Source: Macquaria australasica (Eukaryota; Chordata; Actinopteri; Centrarchiformes; Percichthyidae). Taken from it: DNA of 64,000 nt. A program made the translations under genes and the position numbers. The notes beneath the pieces are model-generated. The model was not told the DNA's origin. It ran no database searches and saw nothing but the letters and a program-made list of their open reading frames with translations. Where the stretch lies: positions 64,501-128,500 of the forward strand of contig SEMN01000620.1 in assembly GCA_005408345.1 (NCBI GenBank), given 5' to 3'. Shown one piece after another: positions 23,682 to 36,465 of the stretch; position 1 is the first letter of the stretch, and each line of letters starts with the position of its first letter.

Positions 23682-26600
23682 ATGGATCCCAGGACCGCTT
23701 GGATCCAGCCGGAGCAGAAGGGACCTGCCAATTCCCTGTGGATGCACATTTGGGAGACCTCTCTGGGATTTGGAGCAAACTCCGGCATCGACAACCACCT
23801 TCACCACCAACGCAACTTTGCAGCGCAAAATGCGAACTCCACGGTTTCAAACGGCGAGTATTGCAAAAATGTAGCGCCGCCGCCGCCGGGGGGTGTGTTT
23901 GGGAAACTGCCGAAGCGAGACGGCGGCGGAGAGAGGGGAAGTGTCCGGAGGAAAGGCTCGTTGTCGCCGTCCTCCTCCTCTCTGGACTCGGAGGCCGAGA
24001 GCTCCTCGCCTTCCGGCTCCTCAATGCAAATCGATAATTTGAACGTCGCAGAAGAGACCAACCGGTTTTTTCACTACGGCGAGCACGAGTTAAACGAGAA
24101 CAACATCAGACGGCGACAACCCCCTCCGCCTCTTCACACTGTTCAGCAACACTGTCGCAGCATGCAACAATCTGTCGGCCACACCCCCACCGGGAACAAG
24201 CACCACCACAGTCAGTCACATTCATCCGGCCGCAGGAGGCATCTGAACAGGGCCAACACTTTCCACGGCATCAACCCGCTCCTGTCCTACGGCTGCAACG
24301 GACACTATGTAGACTCGTCTTGTAGCCTGTGGAAAACCAGGCGGTACAGCCCGGGTATTAATGGGTAAGACATTAACGGAGACATTTTATTTATTTATTT
24401 ATTTATTTTTTACACTTAATGAAGGATTCTCAAAGTGAGGTCTGTGGTTCAGTGAGGAGTTTTACATGTCACCCAACAAAATAAGCAGTGGATAATGTAC
24501 ACTGTTTCTTGAATTGTAAGGGCATATGTATAATATTAAAGACTAATATTCACAATTGATCTTTTTTTCTCCACACATTGCAATATAAATATGCATCTAG
24601 TTCTTAACCAGTCACATAAAACGGTTAAAATCATCAGTTGTGGCCCCTCCAACAAAACTATGGATGTATCTGACCTAATGTATCTACTTGGATTTATTTA
24701 ATGTGCTTTTTTTTTTTTAACCAATTTAATTGTTTTGCAAAATACTTAAGCTAACTTTAAGTTTCTGTGAACACAGATGTAGGCCTATTTAATGCACAAA
24801 TCCATTTTGATAGCTTTTCCAGTGCTTCAAACATTTCCTTTTTTGTCTATTACCAGCAGTGTAGTCTAAGGTAGGCCCAGGCCTGATACACTCCACCTGA
24901 ACTCTCAAAAACACACAGCAAAACTATCCATAGTCATACAGTGCTCGCCTTGTTTTCCCTCTTGTATGCCAGTCCATGATCCCAGCTGTCTTTTTTTCCC
25001 CCCCTTTTATTCCTTACAGTCTTCATGAAGAAATCATGGACTTTTTTAACTTCATGTCACCGCGACCGGAGGAAGAGGCCATGAGAAGAGATGTCGTGAA
25101 CAGAATAGAAAGTGTCATCATGGACTTGTGGCCCACAGCACGGGTGAGTGTCAGTAGGCTAGACGTGTGCCTGTGCAGAGGCATGGGAGAGGTAACTCAA
25201 ACTGTGATTCCTGTCTGTGGGAGCAGTACTCCACTGCAGCCCGAAAGGTGATGATTCAACTCTGGTCGCTTTATAAGGTGGAGGCAAGTGGTGGCGTTGC
25301 AGTGGACTGCTTTATGTTGATGTGTAATGTGCCTGATGTGGTGGTTACTGCCATTTAAGTACACAAGGGAGACAGAATATTACAATTGAGTTGAATCACC
25401 ACTTCTGATGCACTGCCTAAACAGACTGAGCATTACAAGCTCTAGAAAGAATGAGATTATTGTATTGGATTGTGGAGTTTGTACAGGTGTAACTGATAGA
25501 CTGATACCTTTTTTTTAGTATATTGTTTTCCCTTCACTGTCAACACAATGAGACATTACTGTCAAATGAACATGGTGTAGAAATCCATTTCAAATATACA
25601 TTGCTTTAAAAAATGCATGCAGAGTAACCTATATTTGTTTTTTTAAAGCTGAGATTTTACAGATTAGTTCTGGGTTTGGCTTGTGCCGGCCCCTCTGGTG
25701 CTGTGTCAGATGTTTTAACCCCTTATGAGCCTGAGTGTACCAAGACGATACACGCATGAGCAGGCTTCTACTGCCTTGGTCGCCACCCAGGACTCATGTT
25801 TGCGCGCTTGGAGTACATTTCTGTAGGATTTTTGATTACATTTTATTTACTATTAGCATATCCTCTTTGTTTTGCAAGCTTTCTCACTATGTAACCTTGA
25901 TGTCTAATATGACATTTTATTTCTCGTATTGACTTTTGTTTATTGCTCTGCAAATTACTTTGCCAGGTTGTTATACGCTGTGTAAATCAATGTTGTTGTC
26001 TTTATATACCCAGCAGTCAGTGTGTCTGGAGGTTTACTGCACTTCACGTATCCTGTTTGGCCACGCTGTAGACAGACAACAGCCTAGTTTACACTGCACG
26101 TCCAAACAGAGTTGGCCAGATGTAATCATTATTAATGTCACTTGCATTCCCAGAGAAACATTGGTGAATTATTTTCCATTGTATGTTGCCAACAGAACAT
26201 TAGACAGTGTACTTGGTAACAAATGGCTTCTTTTTTTTTTTTGGTTAACATCATAAGCATCTTGAGCTAATCATGGCCCAAAGAAGTCCCACTGGACCTC
26301 ACTTTAAATTAGATTTTCTTTTCTCTAAAGACCATGTTATGTCACTCTTCCAAGCTGTGGCAGTATAAATGTTTAATTTTTTTAGTGGACTTTGGTCCCC
26401 GACCAGAAAATACGGTTATTCAACATTCAACACTATACAGAAAATAACATTGCCTGTTTTCTACAGAGATCAGCGTTTCACATTTAATTCAACATTAGGC
26501 TTTTCATAGTATTTCAAAGACTCCTTAACTAACATTTACAGAATTAAATTCTACAGAAAGACATGCACACCCATCCAAGCTATGACTGACCTTGGCAAAG

Positions 26601-29600
26601 TCCATTTTCAGTACAACATAAAAAAGGTTTAATTCATAAATTCCCAGTGTTACGCCTCTTGCAGCCATCTGCAGTATTTAATCTGTAGTTTTGTATTCTT
26701 TTTAGAATTATTTATTAAGTTGGAAGCCTAGTGACACCTACTCAAGTTATTCATATATGGCTTGCAAGCAAGAAAGTCCTGCTTTTTTTTAATTTATTAT
26801 TATTATTATTATTTATTGGGCTAATCGTGAGGACTTACAAGTCAAGTTTATCTGTACAGGTCATAGGCATGGTTAGCCTTCAAGTTTCACACAAACGGTA
26901 GCATGAAAGGATAACTGAACACTTGAAATATTTTGTGGTTTCTCATACCAAAGCAACAGGCCAGGAGAGAATTAAGGTAGCTAAAAAGACACATCAGGAA
27001 GCAAAGCTGTTGTGACATTTTATCAAGTTTGATCTTACTATCATTAGTTGTTGTTGTTGTTTTGATTTTGTTTTTTTGTTTTAAGCAAGAATGTGTATAG
27101 GAGATAAAACTAATTCAGGAGTGGAGCAGTAATAACTAAACCCTGTTAAGTGTCCAAACTGCCAGCACACTTAAAGGTCAAACAAGCTAAGACATGAGCT
27201 ATCAAATTGAGAATGGTTACAATGATGTGTTGAGGACTTGAGGCTTAAGGCTCAGGCTTGTATTAATTTGTCTTGTTTTCTGCAGGTGGAGATCTTTGGA
27301 AGCTTCAGCACAGGGCTTTATCTTCCAACAAGGTAATATTTGTTTGTGTATCTTTCTTGTACATTCTGACCTTACATGGGCCTCTTTTGAAAGGTCTCAT
27401 TAACGTGCTAGTTTTTAGGAAGTGGGAGCACTATTTTCGGTGAGGTGTGTTTATGTTCATCTTTGTCAGAGAGTGTCGGTGATATACCACACGGTATTCA
27501 GTATCGCTGTTCAGTAGCACAACTACATTGCTGGAAATTCAGATTTTACTTGGAACTTTTTGTCATGTGCTGTCATGGTGTTTGTGTATACAGTTTCTTT
27601 CTCAAGGGCTTGTTGTTATGAGGATTACTGGGCCATAGAGCAGAGCGATATTGGAACAAGCTGACATTTGTGGTGCAAATAAACAACAAAACAAAAACAC
27701 CATTTATCTAGCAGTAAGTAAAGAATTAGGGCAGCTGTTTAATGCAATGGGTGTTTTTAACACCACACTACCGGATTTACTTAATAAGCACTCATTAATT
27801 TGGGCTAAACTCCCTGATCAACAACATATTAATTATGAATTAGGTCCAGATCTTTAAGATGACCACATCATGAACTTATTTCCAGAAATAACTGATTCTT
27901 TCTATATTAATTCATCAAGGTACTTTGTGTAATTATACAATCTTTTAGAATCTTTTGTGCATTGTGAGGTGGTTAAAAACCTTTTGGTCTGTTGAACAGA
28001 CAAAGAAACGTTGCTTCACTGCATGTTCATAATTTCTTCTAAATGTCTTGATCACACACACACACAGACCAGTGACATGGGTTCTTGACTGAGGTATACA
28101 AAACAGGATTTCACATTTTTCTGAACAAGTCATCAGTGTTTCCTGTTTTAGTTTAAAAAAAAAACTAGGCCCCGATGTTGTGGTTTTGGTGACCTGTGCA
28201 TCACTATGCACTGTGTGTAGACAGAATATTTGGGAAATATATATTTTCTCCTTTGTTTTTTTTTGTTTTTTTCTTCTTTTTTTTTTTAAAGGTGCAAAAT
28301 ACTTTGTGTCTTTGTTCTTAGTGACATTGACCTGGTGGTGTTTGGAAAGTGGGACCATCCCCCACTGCAGGAACTGGAACAAGCCCTGAGGAAACGCAAT
28401 GTGGCCGGCCCATATCCCATCAAGGTCCTCGACAAAGCTACAGTAAGTCACCAGAAGCTGAGAGTGTCTTTTCACTTTGGGGACCCACACAGTTTACAAC
28501 TGTTAGGTTCTAACTTCTAACCAATGACTTAATAAAAGAGATTGTGTCAATTAGTTCATCATGAAATGTTGACTCTTGGACCTGTCCTCAGGTGCCAATC
28601 ATCAAGCTTACTGACCATGAAACGGAGGTGAAAGTGGACATCAGCTTCAATGTAGAGACTGCTGTTAAAGCTTCACAGTTCATCAAAAGCTACCTTAAGG
28701 TAAGTCTTTAATACTTGACATTTTCAACACAAAGTTGGCCTCTTTTTTTGGTTGTCTTATGTTTGTCTTTCCGCCTTGTAGAAGTACACTGTTCTGCCGC
28801 CTCTGATCTTTGTCCTGAAGCAGTTCCTACTGCAGAGGGATCTGAATGAAGTCTTCACTGGAGGAATCAGCTCTTATAGCCTTATACTAATGGCCATAAG
28901 CTTTCTGCAGGTACACACACGTATGCATCCTACATCTACAAAAAATGCTTTGTCTATTCAAAACACTGCAAATTCTGAAAAGCTCTGTCGCCTCAGTTTG
29001 TTGCATCTGTGCACAATATGAAACCACAGGGTTCATAAGTTTTATAAATGCAAGTTTGTACTTTAAAGCAACATTATGCAGCGTGTGTATAGCTGTCTAT
29101 GAGAGGGAACTGCACTCCGAAAACTGTAGGGGCACCAAGTCGCAAAAAATACCAATGCTTACATAATGTTGCTTTTAACTTGTATTGAAATTGTTGTAAC
29201 TTTAAAAAAGCAGATTATAGACTTTGTGCTGTCAATAATTATTCCCTTCCATCTCAGTTTTATAAACACAGTGAATGAATTACAATATTGATGTTTCTTT
29301 TTGTTATTGCCAACACGTTACTAGCAAAACATTACACAAATGTAATATTTTTATGCTGTGCTGTCCACCAGGGAACCGATTCAAACTGGCAGGTTTTGGT
29401 TACAAAGTGTAGGTAATGAGTTCTCCTTGTCCTGGTAATCCCAGTTACACCCTCGGATTGACACACGACGTGCCAACATCAACCTGGGCATCTTGCTGAT
29501 TGAGTTCTTTGAGCTGTACGGCCGCGATTTCAACTACATGAAGACCGGCATCAGGGTGAAGAATGGGGAATACCTGTCCAAGGAGGACATGCTGAAAGCC

Positions 29601-32015
29601 ATGGGGAGTGGAAACAGGCCATCCATGCTCTGCATAGAAGATCCAATACAGCCAGGTCAGACATTTCATTTGATGAATGAATGGGGAGTGTCATGATCAG
29701 TTGACCCACCCACATAGAGGGTATGGATGTGACATCAGTGTAGTAGCAAACATTTAGCATCTGTCATCAGTGCATTTACATTAGAGAGACATGACAAACA
29801 TTGCTAAAATAGTAAAGAGCTGTTGTGCAATCAACTGCAAAAACAAATTCAGAAAGACAAAACAAACTTGGGCGGGGAGCAAATGGGTGGATGGACAGTT
29901 GGAGTTCTGGTTTCTAAATGTAGATACGTAGTTGCTATTGTGTCAAATACGTTAAAATTGTACTTAATTTTTTTGACCTTTCAATCACTTCATCTTGATT
30001 ACCTTAATAGTCGGAAGTCCCTGTGATTATTGATTTGGCTGACAAATCTTCCTCCAGAATAGGACAGGATCAGGCTCTTTTTATGCCTCCGTGGCTAGTA
30101 CTGTTAAACATTTCACTGGAGTTTCATACCCAGGTTGTAGTATATATTGTGTTGTCCAAAGCGGCTATTTTTTATTATTTTGTGATCTTCACAGGGAACG
30201 ACGTGGGCAGGAGCTCATATGGCGTCCTGCAAGTCAAGCAGGTGTTTGACTTTGCCTACATGGTGCTGAGTCACGGTGTGTCTCCTCTTGCACGCGCTTA
30301 CCCCAACAAAGAGTATGACAGGTTGGTTTGTTCATTCATAAAGTCATTTCTTAACTTTTGTACTGTTTTTCTCACTAGTCCTGAGTTTGTCCTGATAGCA
30401 TTGTGGACTTTTACTTCTCTATGTTGCAGTACTTTAGGACGCATCATCAAAGTCAGCCCAGAGGTGTTGGCCTACAGGGACTGGATAATCAAGAAGTGGG
30501 GAGCCAAGCAGTATACCAAGCTGGAGAACCATGGTAACTTTGTGGCAACTACTTTCTGTAACATTTAGACTGGAGTTGTATTTAGTGATGCCTCCAGAAA
30601 AGTGACAACATTTTCCCGTCTTAAGAGTCAAATATGTGGTGAGTATAGCTGACGCTCTCAAATCAGTTTAACAGTAGTATTCTGTTTGGTCCTAGATGTA
30701 GAAACCTGTGAGCAGGACCTTGCCAGGCTGATGCTGGTTTCTGTGGAGGATCAGAGAGACACTTCTTCCCCTCTCAGTGCTGACTCCCCCTCACCTTCTC
30801 CAGTCTTCCTCCCCAGCCCTCAACACCATTCATCATCCTCATCCTCTGCAAGCTCGCTCTCATCCTCCTCTGGAAGTGACATAGTAAGGCCAAAGCATAT
30901 TTTGTCCATTCAAACTTTTACTAGATTAGTGAATCATTAGTTCACAGTGGTTCACAACCACTTTGGCAACACATAATGTTAAACCGGTTAGCTGGAACCA
31001 GAATTTGTTTTCATGCATTCATGAAGATCATTGTCAGAATAACGTGATCGTAATACCCTCTGCCATCATGTGTCCATAGTTCAGCTGCTAAAGTGTGTTT
31101 TTTGTCCTGTCTGTGAAACTTTGTTAAACTTATGTGTTTTTCCAGGAGTCTGATTCTCCCCCGAACAGTAACGCTGGTAGCCAACTCCACCCCCTCACCC
31201 TGGCCTCTGTCCATTCAGTAATCCAGATGGCTACTGACCTGAGGGCCACACATCCAGAGGCCTTTATCCACGCCACGCCTCAGGTAAGTTTTTTTTATTT
31301 TTTTTTTTTCCTTTTACAGGTTGCATTAAAAACATGAACCTTCACTAACATTTTCTCAATTCAGGCAGTGTAAAACCTATTATCCTAGTACAGTTTTTTT
31401 CCTTTTCAATTCTAAATTCAATTCTTCTGTATTTCCCTCTATCTTGAATTTTTTTGTGGTATGATTTTTAGTTGAATGTTGCCCTCTCCAACAGTGCAAA
31501 AACTCACTCTTGGCAGAATTCTCATTGCATATTCTGCATCTTTTCTTTTCTTTTCTTCTTTTTTTTTCTAGGTCCATATGTCCCTTCCAGAAAACCTAAC
31601 CATCTCCTCACTCTCTGATGGCCAGTTCTACCATGAGAATCCACCTTCAATCAGCATTGTGCACGGTCACACGTCACAAGCTGCACAAGTCTCCCAGCAC
31701 ACCAACTCCACAAGCCCTCTCCACAGCCCCCTCCACCAGCTCCACCATCCTCAGGTAGGAGGGCAGCAGAGCCACACTTACACCATGAGATCCAATTCGC
31801 ATGGCTCACTTGAGCCGCACAAAGTTGGCTTCAAGCACAACCAAGGTGGCCTCCGAGGTCAAAACCACTCTCAAGGTAACTTCAGTCCCCAGCGGCGGTT
31901 TGTTCACCAGGGTCATAACACGGCAACAGGTTTCAGGAACCAGCAGCAGTACAACCACAACACCTGGCGCCGCAGAAAGCGGGAACATCTTCCTGCTCTT
32001 AACCAGAGCAGATGA
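23682..32015 (+). CDS. tent4a: Terminal nucleotidyltransferase 4A (TENT4A/PAPD7), complete, 12 coding exons
   Basis: Non-canonical poly(A) polymerase of the TRF4 family that adds mixed tails to mRNA and other RNAs. Exons: 23682-24364, 25020-25143, 27286-27332, 28322-28442, 28592-28699, 28782-28910, 29445-29655, 30195-30321, 30430-30533, 30696-30883, 31146-31283, 31572-32015; 807 residues, frame continuous with GT-AG introns. The start gives MDPRTAWIQPEQKGPAN, as in vertebrate TENT4A. Residues 1-225 are low-complexity (Pro, Ser and His runs). The nucleotidyltransferase core begins near LHEEI (229), with GSFSTGLYLPTSDID carrying D286 and D288, and the third aspartate D341 in VKVDISF; all catalytic Asp are present. 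The nucleotide-recognition motif GNDVGRSSYG spans the exon 7-8 join. The tail is Ser-rich and ends in a basic WRRRKRE motif. ADAMTS16-ICE1-ADCY2 linkage favours TENT4A over TENT4B. Confidence 0.95.
24365..25019 (+). other. tent4a: tent4a intron 1
   Basis: Intron between GG/gtaaga and a ttacag acceptor. It has a (TTTA)n tract at about 24389-24410 and a poly-T run. Nothing else recognised. Confidence 0.8.
25144..27285 (+). other. tent4a: tent4a intron 2
   Basis: A 2.1-kb intron, the longest of the gene. AT-rich, with short T and (ATT)n runs near 26785-26815. No exon, RNA gene or clear transposon was recognised. Confidence 0.75.
27333..28321 (+). other. tent4a: tent4a intron 3
   Basis: A 1-kb intron separating the GSFSTGLYLPT exon from the DID exon. 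It has T-rich tracts near 28255-28290. Nothing else recognised. Confidence 0.75.
29065..29175. mobile_element. MITE-like element in tent4a intron 6
   Basis: AAAGCAACATTATG at 29065-29078 and its exact reverse complement at 29162-29175 bound a 111-bp segment with no coding capacity. Perfect 14-bp terminal inverted repeats over such a short length suggest a miniature DNA transposon. Target-site duplication is not clear; an imperfect ACTT is possible. Confidence 0.7.
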
Positions 32016-33775
32016 AAGACTGAAGCTGCATTACTTGACGTGACTGGCATTGGTTTTTGAAGGCCTCACTTATCCCATCATGAGTCTTGGTGTTGAGAAG
32101 GCTTGACTGTGCTCATTTTGTTACATCGGCCTGATGGTAGTCAGAAGCCCTTCCTTTAAATTTGATGCACACCAGCAGAGAAAACGGAAGAGTTTGGTCA
32201 AGTATTGGGTTTCCATGCAACTTGGAACGTCTTAGAAAGCAACATTATGTGCCATAGCTCTGAACTGATTTATCAAACCTGGTCTTTCTTGAAGTTTTGA
32301 CTCTTATTGGGCCTTTTCGATCAGGTTTTGGGCTCATTTGGTCTTCTGGATGCAACCCCCTATTGGCGACGCTCTTGATTCAGAGCTCTTACACCTTGGA
32401 CTATCATCTACGAATTGTACTCCGGACTGAAGCACTACCTTTCTACCTATGCAGCGCAACGCTGGCTTGATGTTTTTGGTGTGACGGCACAAAACGGATG
32501 TCTCAAATGCTTAAACTGTGATGACTTGTTTGAATGTACCAAGTGTTTCTTTTTTGTGTGTCGGTCATTATTTTTTGTTCTCCTGTTTTTGTCACTGAGG
32601 GATATTTTTCGGTCACATTGGCACTTATGTTTTGTTTTTTGTATTGTAAACATTGCCACCTTAGTTTGTTTGTTGTGTTTGTGTGCAATAATGACTCGTT
32701 TTTATTTAATTTATTTCACATTTTAGTTTTATTTTAGGGGTTCTCCCCACCATAAGTTTGCTTTTTTTAAATTTCTAGACTACATTGATATGTGCAATAG
32801 ATGGATTTAAGGTCCTTGAATGTTTTTTGTGTGTGGATGTACAGCTTTCCAGCAGAAGGGGGAGCTATGGTATAACATGAGAAATGTGCCAAAAATCCCA
32901 TGCCAACATTTTACCCATGTCCAATCTACCACTGCATTACGATGACTTGGAATTTTGCCAACTGCCTGTCCAAATGTTTCTCCACCACTTGTTCTCATTT
33001 TAAACATATCGCACTATTCAGTAGTTTAATGTTTATTTGGGTGTAGTTCCTCTTGATAGACTGTAGGCTAATGAAAAACACTGCTAAAGGAAATGCACCT
33101 TTTTATTAGTGTTTACTCATGTCATTTCAAAAATAGTTGGTGCTACTTATTACCAGCAAAGTGCTTGTGTTTTGCCTTATCTCATTTGATTCTGTTAAAG
33201 CAACAGGTTAACTGCCTTCTTAAATGACCAAATTTGCCCTTTTTCCCTTACATGGCCAGCTTTCTGCATTACCCATTTGTTACTATAAGCACTGCCAGGT
33301 TTACTTGGCTTTTATTTTTACATGCAGCTTCTAGGTGAAGTAGACAGTCGATGATTGTTAACATTAGCATCAAGCCACATCTATTTTTCTTGTCTTATAA
33401 ACCAGTTGTATAGGAGGTCCTTACATCTCAGATTTTCCTCTCCCACATTTAAAATCAAGACAAGGTTTCAAAGCTACATAATTTACACAGCAATCCATAA
33501 GAGAACTTGAGCTTGGGCTGTCAGATACGCCATTACAGGAGTTCTGGTAGAGCCATTAACAAGTGATATGTTTCAAAAGTCTGATTATTGGACCACCCTG
33601 GATGCCAAACTGATGGTCAATGGGTTGTTTATCATATTGCCATGAACCAAATCCCTAGCTCATATGTGTATAATTTAAGGATGGGTTGTATGTGTAAATG
33701 ACATATAGATGTATACCTTGTTTTTTATGTAAGTTTTTCTATTTTTTTAATAAACATTTTAAAACTCCATTTCCA
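32016..33775 (+). other. tent4a: tent4a 3' untranslated region
   Basis: A long non-coding stretch after the TGA ending near a strong AATAAA at 33749-33754, so the 3' UTR is about 1.75 kb. A 14-mer at 32236-32249 is identical to the terminus of the MITE-like element at 29065. Confidence 0.7.
33749..33754 (+). terminator. tent4a: tent4a poly(A) signal
   Basis: Canonical AATAAA in a T-rich context. It is the last hexamer before the non-coding interval and the most likely cleavage signal of tent4a. Confidence 0.65.
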
Positions 33776-34679
33776 GTTTAGTATTTACATTGTGTGTCTT
33801 TAGAATGTGTTGTGCTAGACAGTACATTGTGGCCTAATGGTCAACTTTACGCGCCACTACGAGTCCTGAGTAGTACCATATAGCTACCCACATAGAGACT
33901 CTGAGCAGCACCATCACTCATCTGGTGTAATTCCTCATGGTCTCTGATGGTGGCACTGGTGGATCATTGCTTGGCTTGGCTGTATCTAATCCATTACCTC
34001 TCAGATTGTCAGCAGGGTGCAGGGAAGTAGAACGTGACAGAGGAGAGGGCTTCAACAGAATTGCTCCTCTGAAGGTTCAATCATCGGAGGGTTAGTGGCC
34101 GGAACCGTTGTCATTTTATTCCAATTATAACCATGGGGGGGGGGGGAGTGTCCTCACTGAGACCCCTTTTACCCTTTCTTGACTCAAACTAGCTGACTAA
34201 GGCACTAGGAAATTAGATCCTGCCTCCTTGTTGTCATCCACTTTCTTGGATCCATCTTCATTGATGATTAATAAGTAGTGATACTTTGGCACAGGCTATA
34301 GTTAATAATCTTGTTAAAAGCTAGCTCTTTGTTCCTGAGGGATTTATTAACCAGATTAGATGGGCAGGGCTGCAGCATTGATCCACAAATGCACATGTGA
34401 CAGTCTTGTCAGTGTTCAAATGACAAATCCAGTTGCCACTACACAAAGCAGTTGTGATTATACAATCTATAGTATTTGTTTGTGTGTGTGTATATTTAAA
34501 TGCATATGCATGTCCATCTCCACTGGATGAAGCACCAGCCAGCAGCCTCTTGCTGAGATCTGCAGTCAGTAAAGGGGACACTTCTGTGTTAAAAAAAAAA
34601 AAAAAAATACTCACGAGAGCTTGGTTTGCACTAGGAGCACAAAATATTTGCTGTTTAATCAAGTGTTAAAAATCAGAAC

Positions 34680-35030
34680 TTTGTGTTTTAAAGTACCCCC
34701 TCCTAAACAAGTCAGGGAATATCCCTGTAGTTTACTCTTCAATACTCTTGAATATTAATATTACTATTTATTTATAGACTTTATAGGCGGTTTTGGTGAG
34801 TTTTATTTTGTTTCTGTCAAATTTGAAGTGTTTTACGATCTGCGAGGTAAAATTAGTGTTTTTGACAATGGGGTTTGGTGGCTTTGAGGTAAACGATAAA
34901 ACAGCTGTTTCTGGTTAGGGGGAGGTGTGGCCAACGTGCTGATTTGTTTTGGTCTGAGATGCTGGTGCTAGTGCAACATCTAATGGCAGCGAATATCGTA
35001 TATAGAACCTTTAACCTAGCTGCAGAGGTA
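34680..35030. repeat. Probable dispersed repeat (unnamed)
   Basis: Segment from TTTTAAAGTACCCCCTCC to GAACCTTTAACC. It contains words such as CTGTTTCTGGTTAGG and GTGCAACATCTAATGGCA that I recall as recurrent in fish genomes. The ends are weakly inverted-repeated. Family and boundaries are uncertain. Confidence 0.4.
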
Positions 35031-35937
35031 ACACATTTTCATAACTTTTTTTCCATGTGAATCGATGCAATATAAGCATGAGAAAACCAGGCATGCTGAA
35101 ATAAACAGAGAAAGAACTTTAAAAGACCTTCCTTCCAAATCCCACTGGCATGAAAAATCAAGTTCTCCTAAGAAAAGGTCAGTACTTAATACCTTCAGGC
35201 TGTTTGTGGCTGTCAGTGTCTTGACAGTAGAACATTTGCATCTCTGCATATTCAAGTCCCACGCGCAGGCCCTCCACAGTGCAATGCGAATTGGTCTGTG
35301 GATGTAATTAGTGTTTGCAAACAACATTGTTCAAATGGCAGTCAGTGAATGCCAGGACAAAGGAGATTTCAGTTAAGTCTGAAGTGTATGTTGTCAGGAG
35401 ACTCCGTTAATGTATTCAGACTAACAGACACTAGCCTATCGTAAATAAATGTCATTTCTCAGTGTCCTCAGTTTCTTCCTCAGGCCATGACAGGATTGCA
35501 TATTTTTTCTACAACCATTCAATACTCTGGTATTTCTCTATGTTATCCCCAAAACTCCAATCTTGGTGATCGTCAGCAAACAGTGTCTCCTGTTGCTGTC
35601 ATGTCTGTCTCATTTACAATGCATCCAGGTGCACAAGATTGTCATAATTCCTTTATTATTGGATGAGAAGACTTCTGTAGGAGTGGGTTATTATGGTAAA
35701 TGTGACACCTTATGAGTTCACATATTGCATCCAAATTAAAAATGCTTTTTAAATTTTGATTCACAGCAAAGAACTGTATGAAATCACCAATGGTGTGCAG
35801 TAAACCTCAGTAGGGATACTCACTTTCTAGTGAGAAGCACTGGGTGAGATCTGTGAGGCCATAAAACCATCAAACATGATGCACAATGTCAAACTTTATC
35901 TTAAAGTTATATGATCATGTACATAAACATGCCATAA

Positions 35938-36465
35938 TTGATTTTTTGGTGACTTGGGGGCTGCCTATCAAGCTGTAAGCACATATATAATATATGATCA
36001 TAAAGTCAATATGGCAAACATGTTAGCAAATAGTAGCTTTTTTATATCCAGCAGACATTTAGCAACATCAGGATTCATTTAGTGATGTGTTTCTGGCCTC
36101 CTGGTGAAATTTCTACCAACTTCTGAGTGAAATTATTGCTCTTTGGCAGCTAAATGCTCCACTATGTTCACGAGCTAGCTGCTGACGTTGTCGGTTCGTC
36201 ATTTGCTGCTGGGTTGTGGACAGACATGTGAAAAACAGCCATGTGCGGCTGCTGGAAACAGGTTGATGGGAGCAGTGAAATGAATCAAAACAGGAAAGTT
36301 ACAGGCCATAAAATTAAAACAATAAGCTAAAAGATGCTGATACCCTGCATAGATTTGAGGGGAACTGTTGAGTTGGGTGATAAATCAATGGGGGTTTGTC
36401 GCAACGAGCAACATCTTTCACATCATATGTGCAGTCATGTGATCCATAGTAGATATAAAAGTTTT
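35938..36465 (+). repeat. Dispersed repeat family 1, copy A
   Basis: About 530 bp, homologous throughout to the copy at 38694-39245. Shared landmarks in order are TATGGCAAACATGT, ATCCAGCAGACAT, AGCAACATCAGGATTCATTT, CACTATGTTCAC, TTTGCTGCTGGG and AAACCCCCAT/CACATAGTCAT-like ends. The terminal motif is degraded (GACTTGGGGGCTG). Confidence 0.8.

Noticed and set aside
23623..24061. Alternative frames on both strands over the first tent4a exon
   Set aside because: GC-rich exon shadows; the frame starting at 23682 gives the conserved TENT4A N-terminus and joins in phase to exon 2.
27945..28490. 181-codon - strand frame over tent4a exon 4
   Set aside because: It runs antisense across a conserved exon and a poly-T tract, with no family similarity.
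30023..30568. 181-codon + frame through tent4a exons 8 and 9
   Set aside because: It is a read-through of two introns. The conserved protein needs splicing at 30321/30430 and 30533/30696, so it is not a separate gene.
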